Shown here piece after piece: positions 51,747-60,863 of a stretch of 64,000 nucleotides of DNA. The DNA comes from Litorivita sp040371945 (lineage in GTDB: Bacteria; Pseudomonadota; Alphaproteobacteria; Rhodobacterales; Rhodobacteraceae). The notes below the pieces were generated by a model, which saw nothing but the letters and a program-made list of their open reading frames with translations, ran no database searches and was not told the origin of the DNA. Positions within the stretch are counted from its first letter, which is position 1. Every line of letters starts with the position of its first letter. Both the position numbers and the translations under genes were made by a program. The stretch is from NCBI RefSeq assembly GCF_040371945.1, contig NZ_BAABWS010000001.1, forward strand, positions 744,001 through 808,000, given 5' to 3'.

Positions 51747-53723
51747 GTGAGCGAGTTCCCCAAAGACCAAAACACAGCTCCCGCCACGGGTGCAGAGCCG
51801 GCGGTTTCAGTGCCGCCGACCGCGCCCACCGCACCGACCGCGCCCAAACCGAACGGCGAGGAGACATCGGGCGCTTTGCTGCGCTGGCTGTGGCGCGGAT
51901 ACCTGCGCTCGCGCCTTTGGCTGCTCTTGGCGGCGCTGTTCTTCATGGCACTTGAAGGATCAATGCTGGGCGCTTTGGCGAAAATCATGAAACCCATGTT
52001 CGACGAGGTCTTCGTCGCAGGCGACAAGACCGCGCTGTGGTGGGTCGGATTTTCGATTCTGGCGATCTTTGTCGTGCGCGCTGTCGCTTCGGTGGCGCAA
52101 AAATTCTTTCTTGCCCTCATCTCGCAAGGCTCCGCCGCCGATCTGCGCAAAGACCTTCTGGCGCGGCTCATGCGCCTTGACGGCAGCTTTCATCAATCCC
52201 ATCCGCCCGGTTTCTTGATCCAAAGGGTGCAAACCGATGTCGCCTCGATCAATCAGGTCTGGAACGCCATCATCACCGGTGCGGGGCGCGACGCGGTTGC
52301 GCTGGTGGTGCTGTTGGGCGTGGCGGTCTCGGTCGATTGGAAATGGACCTTGGTGGCCTGTTTCGGCGCGCCGATCTTGGTACTGCCCTCCTCCTTGGTG
52401 CAACGCTTCGTGCGCCGCCAATCGCGCCGTGCGCGTGATCTTGGCGCCACTTTGGCAACCCGTCTCGACGAGGTGTTCCACGGCATCATCCCGATCAAGC
52501 TGAACCGTCTCGAAGACTACCAAAGCGCGCAGTATGCATCGCTCACCGACCGTTTGGTGCGCACCGAAGTGCGCGCCCAAGCAGGCGCAGCCGCGATCCC
52601 CGCGATGATCGACATCATGGCGGGCCTTGGGTTCTTTGGCGTGCTGATCTTTGGCGGGGCCGAGATCATCGCAGGCGAGAAAACCGTGGGCGATTTCATG
52701 ACGTTCTTCACCGCCATCGGCCTTGCTTTCGAGCCGCTGCGCCGCCTTGGCGCCGTTTCGGGCACATGGCAGGTCGCCGCCGCAGGGCTGGAACGCGTCA
52801 AAGCCTTGATGGATGAAACCCCGCGCATCACCTCCCCCGCAGGCGGCAAGCCCGCACCGACCCAGACGCCCGATGTGGCGCTGCGCGATGTGGTGCTCGA
52901 CTACGGCGATGCGCGGGTTTTGAACGGCGCGACGATCACCGCCAAGGCCGGGAAAACCACGGCGCTTGTCGGGGCTTCCGGCGCCGGAAAATCCACGGTT
53001 TTCAACCTTTTGACGCGCCTGATTGATCCTGTCAGCGGCACGGTCGAGATCGGCGGAACGGCCGCGCAGGATATGGACCTCGCAGCCCTGCGCGGATTGT
53101 TCTCGGTGGTGAGCCAAGATGCGCTGTTGTTTGACGAAACCCTGCGCGAGAATATCCTGTTGGGCCGCGAGGACGTGAGCGAGGCGCGCCTGCGCGAGGT
53201 GCTCGATGCCGCCCATGTCAGCGATTTCCTCGCCAAATTGCCACAAGGCCTCGACACGCCCGTGGGCCCGCGCGGATCGAACCTATCGGGCGGGCAAAGG
53301 CAGCGCGTCGCCATCGCCCGCGCCCTGCTGCGCGATACGCCGATCCTGCTGTTGGACGAGGCGACCTCGGCCCTTGATGCGCAATCGGAAAAGGTCGTGC
53401 AGGACGCGCTGGACCGGCTCGCCAAAGGGCGCACCACATTGGTCATCGCGCATCGGCTGTCGACGGTGCACGGGGCCGATAAGATCGTGGTGATGGACCG
53501 CGGACGGGTCGTCGACGAGGGTCGCCATGAAGAGCTTCTGGCGCGCGGCGGGGTCTATGCCGACTTGCACGCCTTGCAATTCAAGACGAGCGGTCCGTCC
53601 GCCGATAAGCGTGCGCAAGACGCCTCGGCGAAGCGCCGCAAAGATAGCGCAGCAGCAAGAGCAAATTCCGGCTCCCGCGACGCAGGTACCCTTCTGTCGC
53701 GTATCTTCGGGCGCTGGTTTTAA
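51747..53723 (+). CDS. ABC exporter, fused permease and ATPase (MsbA-like)
   Basis: About 658 residues. After a Pro/Ala-rich tail, six transmembrane helices (about 45-345), then the ATPase: Walker A GASGAGKST near 411, Q-loop SQDALL, signature LSGGQRQRVAIARALL near 513, Walker B ILLLDEATSALD, and the H-loop IAHRLSTV. Type I homodimeric exporter, possibly lipid or drug export. GTG 51747 (SEFPKD) is the best start but the signal is weak; an ATG at 51627 is open too. The last 47 codons overlap the opposite gene. Confidence 0.86.
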   Translation: MSEFPKDQNTAPATGAEPAVSVPPTAPTAPTAPKPNGEETSGALLRWLWRGYLRSRLWLLLAALFFMALEGSMLGALAKIMKPMFDEVFVAGDKTALWWVGFSILAIFVVRAVASVAQKFFLALISQGSAADLRKDLLARLMRLDGSFHQSHPPGFLIQRVQTDVASINQVWNAIITGAGRDAVALVVLLGVAVSVDWKWTLVACFGAPILVLPSSLVQRFVRRQSRRARDLGATLATRLDEVFHGIIPIKLNRLEDYQSAQYASLTDRLVRTEVRAQAGAAAIPAMIDIMAGLGFFGVLIFGGAEIIAGEKTVGDFMTFFTAIGLAFEPLRRLGAVSGTWQVAAAGLERVKALMDETPRITSPAGGKPAPTQTPDVALRDVVLDYGDARVLNGATITAKAGKTTALVGASGAGKSTVFNLLTRLIDPVSGTVEIGGTAAQDMDLAALRGLFSVVSQDALLFDETLRENILLGREDVSEARLREVLDAAHVSDFLAKLPQGLDTPVGPRGSNLSGGQRQRVAIARALLRDTPILLLDEATSALDAQSEKVVQDALDRLAKGRTTLVIAHRLSTVHGADKIVVMDRGRVVDEGRHEELLARGGVYADLHALQFKTSGPSADKRAQDASAKRRKDSAAARANSGSRDAGTLLSRIFGRWF

Positions 53724-54282
53724 CGCGCATCCCCAAAGGACGCAGCCGCGCACGCCCCAAGGCGCGCGCCAAAGCCACGTCTTCCATCAATGCGATGTCG
53801 GCATAACCGCCAAGTTCGTCATAAAGCGCGCGCGGCACAAGCAGGCCTTGGTCCCCGTAAGGCAGCGCAAAGAGGCGCGAGCGCAGATTGGCCCAGCCCG
53901 CGACCAAACGCGGCGCGGCCCCGTGCGCATCAAAGGAGAGATCGAAATATCCGGCCTTGGCGCGATGGCCCTCCATATGGCGGCGCAGGGCCTCGCTCCA
54001 CCCTTGCGGCAAGACGGTATCGGCATGGAGCACCAAGAGCCACTCGCCCCCCGCCGCCGCCGCGCCGCGCCGCAATTGCCCGCCGCGCGAGGCAGGGCCG
54101 CTGACCCAAATCGCGCCGACGGCTTCGGCAATCCGCGCGCTGTCATCGGTACTGCCGCCATCCGTGACGATCACTTCGCGGATCACGCCCGCCTCCAGCC
54201 CCTCCATCAAGGCGGCAAGGCAGGCCGGCAAAGCGGGTGCGGCGTTGAGAACCGGTATGATAACGCTAAGCGGCGCGCGCAT
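53581..54282 (-). CDS. GT2 glycosyltransferase (TIGR04283 arsenosugar-type)
   Basis: A 233-residue glycosyltransferase family 2 protein. SVIIPVLNAAPALPACLAAL near the start, VTDGGSTDDS near 40, and LLVLHADTVLP near 84 (HAD in place of the usual DxD) match TIGR04283. Such enzymes transfer a sugar from a nucleotide donor; in some species the cluster builds arsenosugars, but no ars gene is present. Its last 143 bp are antisense to the ABC exporter gene. Confidence 0.86.
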   Translation of the reverse strand: MRAPLSVIIPVLNAAPALPACLAALMEGLEAGVIREVIVTDGGSTDDSARIAEAVGAIWVSGPASRGGQLRRGAAAAGGEWLLVLHADTVLPQGWSEALRRHMEGHRAKAGYFDLSFDAHGAAPRLVAGWANLRSRLFALPYGDQGLLVPRALYDELGGYADIALMEDVALARALGRARLRPLGMRVKTSARRYATEGYLRRGSRNLLLLLRYLCGASPRRLAHAYRRTDRSS

Positions 54283-54350
54283 GGCTCTCTCCCCTGTTGC
54301 CAGTCTTGAAGGTTCCTATATGACATCCATGCGCAGGACGGGAGACGAAA

Positions 54351-55109
54351 ATGACACATGGGCAAACGGCGGGTGCGGATCGCGCCCTGTTCGAGATCAC
54401 CGGAGCGGACGCCGCGCATTTCTTGCAAGGCTTGATCAGCAATGACATCGCCCGCGCCAAGGGTGCGCTTTGCTATGCCGCGCTTTTGACGCCGCAGGGA
54501 AAATATCTAGCGGATTTCTTTCTGACCGCCCTGCCCAGCGGATATCTACTGGACGTGGACGCCGCGATTGCGCCGATGCTGGTGCAACGGCTGGGCATGT
54601 ATAAATTGCGCGCCGATGTGACGATTTCGCCCAGCAACCTGCATGTCTCGCGCGGCACCGGCCCTGCGCCCCAAGGCGCCCTGCCCGACCCGCGCAGCGC
54701 GGCGCTGGGATGGCGGCTCTACGGCGAGGCGGCGCTGCCCGAGGACGGGACCGATTGGCTTGATCTCTATGTGGCGCATATCATCCCGCAGACCGGCATA
54801 GAACTGACCCCCGACAGCTATCTGCTCGAAATGGGCTTCGAGCGGCTCAGCGGCGTGGATTTTCGCAAAGGCTGCTACGTGGGCCAAGAGGTCACCGCGC
54901 GGATGAAGCACAAGACCGAACTGCGCAAAGGTTTGGTGCAGGTTGCGATGGACGGGACCGCGCCCGTTGGCACGCCGATCCTTGCGGGCGGAAAAGAGGC
55001 CGGAACCCTCTATAGCCAATCGGGCGGGCGGGCGCTTGCCTACCTGCGCTTTGACCGCATCGGCGCGGATATGACCGCAGGCCCTGCGAAGATCACGCCT
55101 CAGCCCTAG
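54351..55109 (+). CDS. ygfZ: YgfZ/GcvT-like folate-binding Fe-S-related protein
   Basis: A 252-residue protein with the YgfZ hallmark KGCYVGQEVTARMKHK (Cys near residue 179). It binds folate and supports iron-sulfur enzymes, such as tRNA-methylthiolating MiaB-type proteins. Length and GcvT-like fold fit. It is 68 bp from the divergent glycosyltransferase. Confidence 0.92.
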   Translation: MTHGQTAGADRALFEITGADAAHFLQGLISNDIARAKGALCYAALLTPQGKYLADFFLTALPSGYLLDVDAAIAPMLVQRLGMYKLRADVTISPSNLHVSRGTGPAPQGALPDPRSAALGWRLYGEAALPEDGTDWLDLYVAHIIPQTGIELTPDSYLLEMGFERLSGVDFRKGCYVGQEVTARMKHKTELRKGLVQVAMDGTAPVGTPILAGGKEAGTLYSQSGGRALAYLRFDRIGADMTAGPAKITPQP

Positions 55110-55120
55110 GAAACGCGAAA

Positions 55121-55149
55121 CGCCCGCTTGGATTTCCTCCAAACGGGCG
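55121..55149. terminator. Bidirectional terminator between ygfZ and efp
   Basis: CGCCCGCTTGGA (55121-55132) pairs, with one mismatch, with TCCAAACGGGCG (55138-55149). It serves two convergent genes. Confidence 0.65.
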
Positions 55150-55175
55150 CTTCAAATAATTGTGACGCGGCGACT

Positions 55176-55739
55176 TTAGGCGCGCTCGGAATATTCCATC
55201 GTTTCGGTGTTCACGACGATCTCTTCGTCATTGCCCACGAAGGGCGGCACCATGACCTTCACGCCATTGTCCAAAATCGCAGGCTTGAAGCTGTTGGCAG
55301 CGGTCTGCCCTTTCACCACAGGCTCGGTCTCGACGATCTTGCAGGTGACCTTTTGCGGCACGGTTGCATTGAGCGCCTCGGCCTCGTGAAACTCGACGAC
55401 GATGGTCATACCGTCTTGCAAGAACGGGCGACGATCCCCGAGCAATTCGGCGGGCAATTCAACCTGATCGTAAGTTTCCGTATCCATAAAGCTCAGCATG
55501 CCGTCGCTTTCATAAAGGAACTGCATGTCTTTTTGCTCAAGACGCACGCGCTCGACCTTATCGGCGCTGCGAAAGCGTTCGTTCAATTTCGAGCCGTTGC
55601 GCAGGTTGCGCATCTCGACCTGAGCGAAAGCGCCCCCCTTACCGGGTTTGACGTGATCGACTTTGACCGCGGCCCAAAGACCGCCGTTATGCTCCAGAAC
55701 GTTTCCGGGGCGAATTTCGTTTCCGTTAATTTTTGGCAT
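55176..55739 (-). CDS. efp: Elongation factor P
   Basis: A 187-residue translation factor that relieves stalling at polyproline. The N-terminal KOW-like domain carries HVKPGKGGAF with Lys at position 34, the residue lysylated by EpmA or otherwise modified. Two OB domains follow, ending NTETMEYSERA. ATG 55739 is the start; the longer frame is not coding. Confidence 0.97.
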   Translation of the reverse strand: MPKINGNEIRPGNVLEHNGGLWAAVKVDHVKPGKGGAFAQVEMRNLRNGSKLNERFRSADKVERVRLEQKDMQFLYESDGMLSFMDTETYDQVELPAELLGDRRPFLQDGMTIVVEFHEAEALNATVPQKVTCKIVETEPVVKGQTAANSFKPAILDNGVKVMVPPFVGNDEEIVVNTETMEYSERA

Positions 55740-55953
55740 TGTGGCAGAACCTGGGCAAAAGGTTGAACGAGATGTGACCGCCCCTATATCTGGGGCAGAG
55801 ACCCGTGGCAAGATGACGATATATCGGCCGGATCTTTCGAGATATGCGATCAGCGCATACAAGCTATGCACCTGCGGCCTATCCGAATCGGTTCGAACCC
55901 GTCATAACCAGCGCCACGCCCGAAACACAAGACCAATAACAAAAGGACGAAAC

Positions 55954-56274
55954 ATGCGAGATTTCGTTGACGGCACGGCCTATAATAACGAACAGGGCAA
56001 CCGTGCGCGTAAACTCTTTGCAGCCGTCGTACTGGCTGCTCTTGATGATGCAATTGCTGATGACAAGAAATACGGGAATGGTCCCGAGCAGATCGCTCGT
56101 TGGGCACGTTCGCGTGATGGCCGTGAAGTGCTGTCTTGCGCGGGTATTGACCCGAACGAGCGCGTTGTGACCGGCTTGATGGATTTCGTTGCCAAAGGTG
56201 TGCGCACCTCGGTGGCCCTGTCGCGCGAAGAAAGCGAACGCCGCTCGGCGGCGCTTCAAGCCGAAGCGGCATAA
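55954..56274 (+). CDS. DUF6280 family protein
   Basis: A 106-residue alpha-helical protein (MRDFVDGTAYNNEQGNRARK, then LFAAVVLAALDDAIADD), conserved in Rhodobacterales as DUF6280; function unknown. AAAAGGA lies before the ATG at 55954. It is followed by a strong terminator. The divergent spacer to efp (215 bp) holds its promoter. Confidence 0.82.
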   Translation: MRDFVDGTAYNNEQGNRARKLFAAVVLAALDDAIADDKKYGNGPEQIARWARSRDGREVLSCAGIDPNERVVTGLMDFVAKGVRTSVALSREESERRSAALQAEAA

Positions 56275-56308
56275 CGCCGCCCTATCGCGCCTCGGCCCGA
56301 AACAAACA

Positions 56309-56341
56309 AAAGCGCGCCCTTGCTGCAGGGCGCGCTTTTTT
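56309..56341 (+). terminator. Terminator after the DUF6280 gene
   Basis: AAAGCGCGCCCT (56309-56320) pairs exactly with AGGGCGCGCTTT (56327-56338), followed by TTT. Confidence 0.88.
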
Positions 56342-56425
56342 CATGCCCTGCCAAGGCCGCGCGAAGGCTTTGCAAGCCGCGCTTGAGGCGCTATCTGCAT
56401 CCAGAGGCGCGAAGGATGAGGCGAG

Positions 56426-57886
56426 ATGGCAAAAGCGATCATGATACAGGGCGCTGGCTCCAATGTCGGCAAATCCATGTTGGTGGCCGGATTGGCCCGC
56501 GCCTATCTGCGCCGTGGCCTTTCGGTCGCGCCGTTCAAACCACAAAATATGTCGAACAATGCCGCCGTAACCGAAGACGGCGGCGAGATCGGCCGTGCCC
56601 AAGCCCTACAAGCCCGCGCGGCGGGCCGCGCGGCGCATACCGATATGAACCCCGTCCTGCTCAAACCCGAAAGCGAGATCGGCGCGCAAGTCATCGTGCA
56701 AGGCAAACGCTTTGCCACCCTCAAGGCCCGCGATTACGCCAAAGCCAAGCCCCAACTCCTCGCGCCCGCTTTGGAAAGTTTTCACCGCCTCGCTGCTTCG
56801 GCGGATCTGGTTCTCATCGAGGGCGCGGGCAGCCCCGCCGAGATCAACCTGCGCGCGGGCGACATCGCCAATATGGGCTTTGCCGAAGCGGCGGGCGTGC
56901 CGGTTGTGCTCATTGGCGACATTGATCGCGGCGGCGTCATCGCGCAGATTGTCGGCACCAAAGCCGTTCTGCCGCCCGAAGATGCCGCGCGCATCAAAGC
57001 CTTTGCAATCAATAAGTTCCGCGGCGATGTTCGCCTGTTTGACGAAGGTTTGATCGCGACGGCGGACATGTCCGGCTGGGAGGCGCTTGGCGTTGTGCCT
57101 TGGTTCGAGCAAAGCTGGCGCCTGCCCGCAGAGGACGTCATGGACATCGCCTCCCGCAAGGGCGGTGCTTGCAAAATTGTTGTGCCGCGTCTTGCACGGA
57201 TCGCCAATTTTGACGACCTTGATCCGCTCGCAGCCGAGGCCAATGTTTCGATCGACATTATTGAGGCGGGCCGCCCCCTGCCCTTAGACGCTGATCTTGT
57301 CCTCATTCCGGGAAGCAAATCTACCATTGCCGATCTGGCGCATTTTCGCGCTCAAGGCTGGGATATCGACCTTGCCGCGATCATCCGGCGGGGCGGGCAT
57401 GTGCTCGGCATTTGTGGCGGTTACCAGATGCTTGGCCGCGAGATCATTGACGCGGACGGGATCGAAGGGCCGCCCAGCCGCGTGGCTGGCTTGGGGCATC
57501 TCGATATCGTGACCGAAATGAAGCCCGAGAAACGCCTTGCCCTGACGCAAGCGCGCGACATGGCCAGCGGTGCGGCGCTCGCAGGTTATGAAATCCACAT
57601 CGGCACTACCACGGGCCCCGATTGTGCGCGCGCATGGCTCGAGATCGGGGGCGAAGACAGCGCGCGCAGCGAGGGCGCCGCCAATGCCAGCGGGCGCGTC
57701 AAAGGATGTTATCTACACGGGCTTTTCGCGTCGGATGCGTTCAGAGCAGGCTATCTTGCCACGCTGGGCGCCCGGGCAACGCTGGACTATGAAACAGGGG
57801 TCGAAGAGGTGCTCGACGCCTTGGCCGAGCATCTGGAGACCCACCTCGATCTCGACCGCCTGCTGGCTCTCGCCGAAGAGGTCTAA
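56426..57886 (+). CDS. cobQ: Cobyric acid synthase
   Basis: A 486-residue amidotransferase of late cobalamin synthesis. The N-terminal ATPase domain starts with AIMIQGAGSNVGKSMLVAGL (P-loop) and includes FKPQNMSNNA. The C-terminal class I glutaminase has its Cys in LGICGGYQMLG near residue 329 and His in GYEIHIG. It amidates adenosylcobyrinic a,c-diamide at four sites. No other cob genes lie in the window and no cobalamin riboswitch was seen before it. Confidence 0.96.
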   Translation: MAKAIMIQGAGSNVGKSMLVAGLARAYLRRGLSVAPFKPQNMSNNAAVTEDGGEIGRAQALQARAAGRAAHTDMNPVLLKPESEIGAQVIVQGKRFATLKARDYAKAKPQLLAPALESFHRLAASADLVLIEGAGSPAEINLRAGDIANMGFAEAAGVPVVLIGDIDRGGVIAQIVGTKAVLPPEDAARIKAFAINKFRGDVRLFDEGLIATADMSGWEALGVVPWFEQSWRLPAEDVMDIASRKGGACKIVVPRLARIANFDDLDPLAAEANVSIDIIEAGRPLPLDADLVLIPGSKSTIADLAHFRAQGWDIDLAAIIRRGGHVLGICGGYQMLGREIIDADGIEGPPSRVAGLGHLDIVTEMKPEKRLALTQARDMASGAALAGYEIHIGTTTGPDCARAWLEIGGEDSARSEGAANASGRVKGCYLHGLFASDAFRAGYLATLGARATLDYETGVEEVLDALAEHLETHLDLDRLLALAEEV

Positions 57887-57901
57887 GCCGCGCCGAAGCT
57901 G

Positions 57902-59215
57902 TTATTCGAGCGTCTGGCTGGTGAGCGCTCGCTGGATCTCGCGGCGCACCAATTTGCGCACATTGCGGGTGATCCGCTCGCCCAAAGCGCCCTGCAATTC
58001 TTGCCGCACGATTTCGCTGACCATCTCGCGCAGGGCATCCTCGTCCAAAAATCCTTCGTCTTCAGAGGCACCCGCCGCGGCGGCGTGATCAAAACCTGCC
58101 GCTTCCATATCTTCGGCCATCGTAGCTTCGGGGGCGGCGTTGCCTGCCTTGGCGACAAAGGGTTCAACATTCGCATCGCGCGCGTCGTCGGCCTCTGCTT
58201 CGGCCCCAGCGAAATCGGCCTCTTGCTCGGAAATATGGTCTTCCCATTGCAGCGAAGCATTCTGTGCGGTCAGGCTTTCGTCGCCTTCCTCCGGCTCGAA
58301 CTCACCGCCCCGCCCTGCAACTGCGGCCGCAAGTGCGGCAACACGCGCTTTGAGAACGGGATCAATCGGGCTGTCTTCTGGGGCTTCCGCGCCCTCCTCG
58401 GCCATGGCCGGATCATCAGCAGGGGCGTCCATGTCGGCGTCTTGCGCCCAGACATCCGCGGGCGCCGCATCGCCGCCGTCCAGAGCCATCTCGTCTTCGG
58501 ACTGGCCTGCGTCCGCCGCGGCCACTTCGGCGTCAGCGGTGTCAGGGGCGTCATTAGCATAATCCGTCAGCTTGTGGTCGCCTTCGAACACAAAAGGTTC
58601 ATCCTCGCGGAAAACATCCGCTAGGGCCTCCTGCTCGTCATCGTGCATCTCGTTCTCTTGCGCGACAAGAGGTTCGGCTTCGGCTTCGGCTTCGGCTTCG
58701 GCTTCGGCTTCGGGGAAATGGTCCACGCGCAAAGCCGGCGTCAACATCAAGCGTTCGGGCTGAGGCGCGGCATTGGCCTCCGGCTCGGCACTGTCCTCCG
58801 CCTGCGCGCCCTCCGCTGCCCCGTCGCCGCGCGCCTCCTCCGGCTCTGCAACCGGCTCTGCGGTGTTTTGCACCTGCGCCAGACGTTCGGGCGGCAAGTG
58901 ATTGGTCCAATCGAACCCCTCGCCCTCTTCCGCTGGCGCGGCCGCGTCATCATGTTGAGCAAGATCGGCCGCCTGCGGCGCGGCAAGGTCAGACGAGGTT
59001 TCAGTGGAAGGAACAGGCGCCTGAGAGGCTGCGGCCTGCTCTGGCTGCGCGCTACCTTGCGGCGCGGGATCGCTCTCGCGTTCGGCAGGCGCGCCTCTAC
59101 CGGCCTCGGTGTTCAATGTGCTGCGCCGCGCGGGTTTACCCGCCTCGCCAGACACAAGCCGACGGATCGACGACAATACATCTTCGATTTCGATATTGGT
59201 AACCGGATCGGACAT
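57902..59215 (-). CDS. PopZ-like polar organising protein
   Basis: A 437-residue, very acidic, low-complexity protein with conserved ends. The N-terminus (IEIEDVLSSIRRLVSGE) resembles the PopZ helix 'EEILASIRRIISED' that recruits clients. The C-terminus (EDALREMVSEIVRQELQGAL onward) is an amphipathic oligomerisation segment of the DUF2497 type. The roughly 370-residue Glu/Asp/Ala/Pro linker, with an EA repeat, matches the PopZ spacer in character. It follows tolC as popZ does in Caulobacter. ATG 59215 (MSDPVTN). PopZ assignment is by architecture and synteny. Confidence 0.62.
   Translation of the reverse strand: MSDPVTNIEIEDVLSSIRRLVSGEAGKPARRSTLNTEAGRGAPAERESDPAPQGSAQPEQAAASQAPVPSTETSSDLAAPQAADLAQHDDAAAPAEEGEGFDWTNHLPPERLAQVQNTAEPVAEPEEARGDGAAEGAQAEDSAEPEANAAPQPERLMLTPALRVDHFPEAEAEAEAEAEAEPLVAQENEMHDDEQEALADVFREDEPFVFEGDHKLTDYANDAPDTADAEVAAADAGQSEDEMALDGGDAAPADVWAQDADMDAPADDPAMAEEGAEAPEDSPIDPVLKARVAALAAAVAGRGGEFEPEEGDESLTAQNASLQWEDHISEQEADFAGAEAEADDARDANVEPFVAKAGNAAPEATMAEDMEAAGFDHAAAAGASEDEGFLDEDALREMVSEIVRQELQGALGERITRNVRKLVRREIQRALTSQTLE
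58673..58713. repeat. In-frame hexanucleotide microsatellite
   Basis: TTCGGC repeated six times exactly, plus a partial seventh. On the minus strand it encodes a Glu-Ala run in the PopZ-like linker. Being in multiples of six bases, slippage would change linker length without a frameshift. Confidence 0.85.
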
Positions 59216-59301
59216 TTTTCGCACCACTCTTGCCTCAGGGGCATGTTAACCCGACGTCGGGATTCTCACAACCGTCACCGCAAGAGCTTATCAGCGAAAT
59301 T

Positions 59302-60759
59302 TTAATTTTTTCCAATCGCGCGCAAAACGCGGTCTAAGTCACGGCCCTGCTGTGATTTTCCGGCGGGGGCCGTCTTAACTTTGTTATAGTAATCGACCGG
59401 ATCGTATTCTTGGATACCAAGACGCAGGTTTTTCGCCGTCAGCGCGCCCATGCGGGCCAAAACGGTATATGCAGCGACCTGTTCATCGACCACAGCCGAG
59501 ATCAGCGAGGCCTGCGCATCAAGCAGCTCTTGCTCGGCGTTGAGCACGTCCAACGTGGTGCGTGCGCCCAATGTCGCCTCTTCGCGCACACCGCGAAAGG
59601 CCACGCGCGCGGCGCGCACTTGCAAGCTGCCCGCCTCGCGGCTGGCCCGCGCCACTTGCAAACCCGCATAGGCATCGGCGGCAAATTGCGCGAGATCATG
59701 GCGCGTGACGTGCAAGGCCGCGCGGGCGCGATCACGCTGCGCCATCGCCGCGCGTTGCAACGACGACAGGCGCCCGCCTTGGTAAATCGGCTGGCTCATG
59801 CCCAATTGAACATAACCACCGGTGTTCTCGACGGGCGATCCGAAGGTGCCGGATTTGCCGTAGGTCGCCTCAAGGTTCACCGTCGGCTTAAGGCTGGCGT
59901 CGGCCACGGCGACGTTCAACTCCGATTGCCTCACCTCATGCTGCGCGGCAATCATCAAGGGATGGTTGCGGATCGCCGCCGCTTTGGCCGCTTCCATGCC
60001 GGAGGCTGTGCGCGGCACCGCAGGCGGCGGGCTCAGGCTCTTGGGCTTATGCCCGACAACATTGGCATAGAGGTTTTGTGCCTGAACCAACGCGCCCTGC
60101 GCTGCGGCCAATCCCGATTGCGCCGCCGCAAGCCGCGCCTCGGCGAGGCTCACATCTGTTCGTGTCACTTCGCCGACTTCAAACCGGTCCCGCGCAGCGC
60201 GCAGCTCTTCGCGGATCAAACGCAGGTTGTTTTGCCGCAAGCTGACGAACTCATATTGCCGCCGCACTTCCATAAAGGCGCCCACAGCATTCAAAAGCAC
60301 GGTTTGCTCGGCGTTGATCAATTGCTGGCGCGTGGCCAGAACCGCCTCTTTGGCAAGTTCGACGTTGAGCTTGTTCTGACCGCCCGCATAGAGCACCAAT
60401 TGCGCCGTGATGCCCATCGACCCTTGGTTGGACACCGAGCCGCCAGAGACCAGAGCACCGCTTTGGAATGATGTTCCATGCCCGTAATTGTGGGTGACGC
60501 CTGCCGTGAATCTCAACACAGGGCGCAATGCCGACACCGCCTGCGCGACGCCTTCATCTGCCGCACGCAGCACCGCGCGATTTTGCTCCAACAGGCCGGA
60601 ATGGTTATAGGCGCTGACCATTGCATCGGCGAGGGTTTCGGCGCGCAGCGCCGTTGTTTGGGCAAACCCCAACGCCAAGACAAGAGCGGCGCCCGCCGCA
60701 ATGCGTCCGCGCCCGATCTTTCCAAAGCGCGCCGTGCGCGCAAATTGCACAGGCTTCAT
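59302..60759 (-). CDS. tolC: TolC-family outer-membrane efflux protein
   Basis: A 485-residue outer-membrane channel protein. Signal peptide about residues 1-40 (cut near LRA), then the repeated helical and beta elements of TolC (LYAGGQNKLNVELAKEAVLA and GYVQLGMSQPIYQGGRLSSL mark the two halves). It forms the trimeric exit duct for type I secretion and drug pumps. It follows pcm on the same strand, the usual alphaproteobacterial order pcm-tolC-popZ. ATG 60759 (MKPVQFAR) is chosen over the frame start at 60822. Confidence 0.92.
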   Translation of the reverse strand: MKPVQFARTARFGKIGRGRIAAGAALVLALGFAQTTALRAETLADAMVSAYNHSGLLEQNRAVLRAADEGVAQAVSALRPVLRFTAGVTHNYGHGTSFQSGALVSGGSVSNQGSMGITAQLVLYAGGQNKLNVELAKEAVLATRQQLINAEQTVLLNAVGAFMEVRRQYEFVSLRQNNLRLIREELRAARDRFEVGEVTRTDVSLAEARLAAAQSGLAAAQGALVQAQNLYANVVGHKPKSLSPPPAVPRTASGMEAAKAAAIRNHPLMIAAQHEVRQSELNVAVADASLKPTVNLEATYGKSGTFGSPVENTGGYVQLGMSQPIYQGGRLSSLQRAAMAQRDRARAALHVTRHDLAQFAADAYAGLQVARASREAGSLQVRAARVAFRGVREEATLGARTTLDVLNAEQELLDAQASLISAVVDEQVAAYTVLARMGALTAKNLRLGIQEYDPVDYYNKVKTAPAGKSQQGRDLDRVLRAIGKN

Positions 60760-60863
60760 CGCCCTGCTCCCTCTGTCATTGTCGCCGCCCGCTCGTTTGA
60801 AGCGTCGGGCGTCTCGCACCAATCCACCGCCGCGCCATCAAAAAAACCGCGCGCCGCGCTATG

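Noticed and set aside
51960..53246. Minus-strand open frame of 428 codons
   Set aside because: Antisense of the ABC exporter, which carries all ATPase motifs.
56342..56425. Cobalamin riboswitch before cobQ
   Set aside because: The gap after the terminator is under 90 bp and lacks the B12-box.
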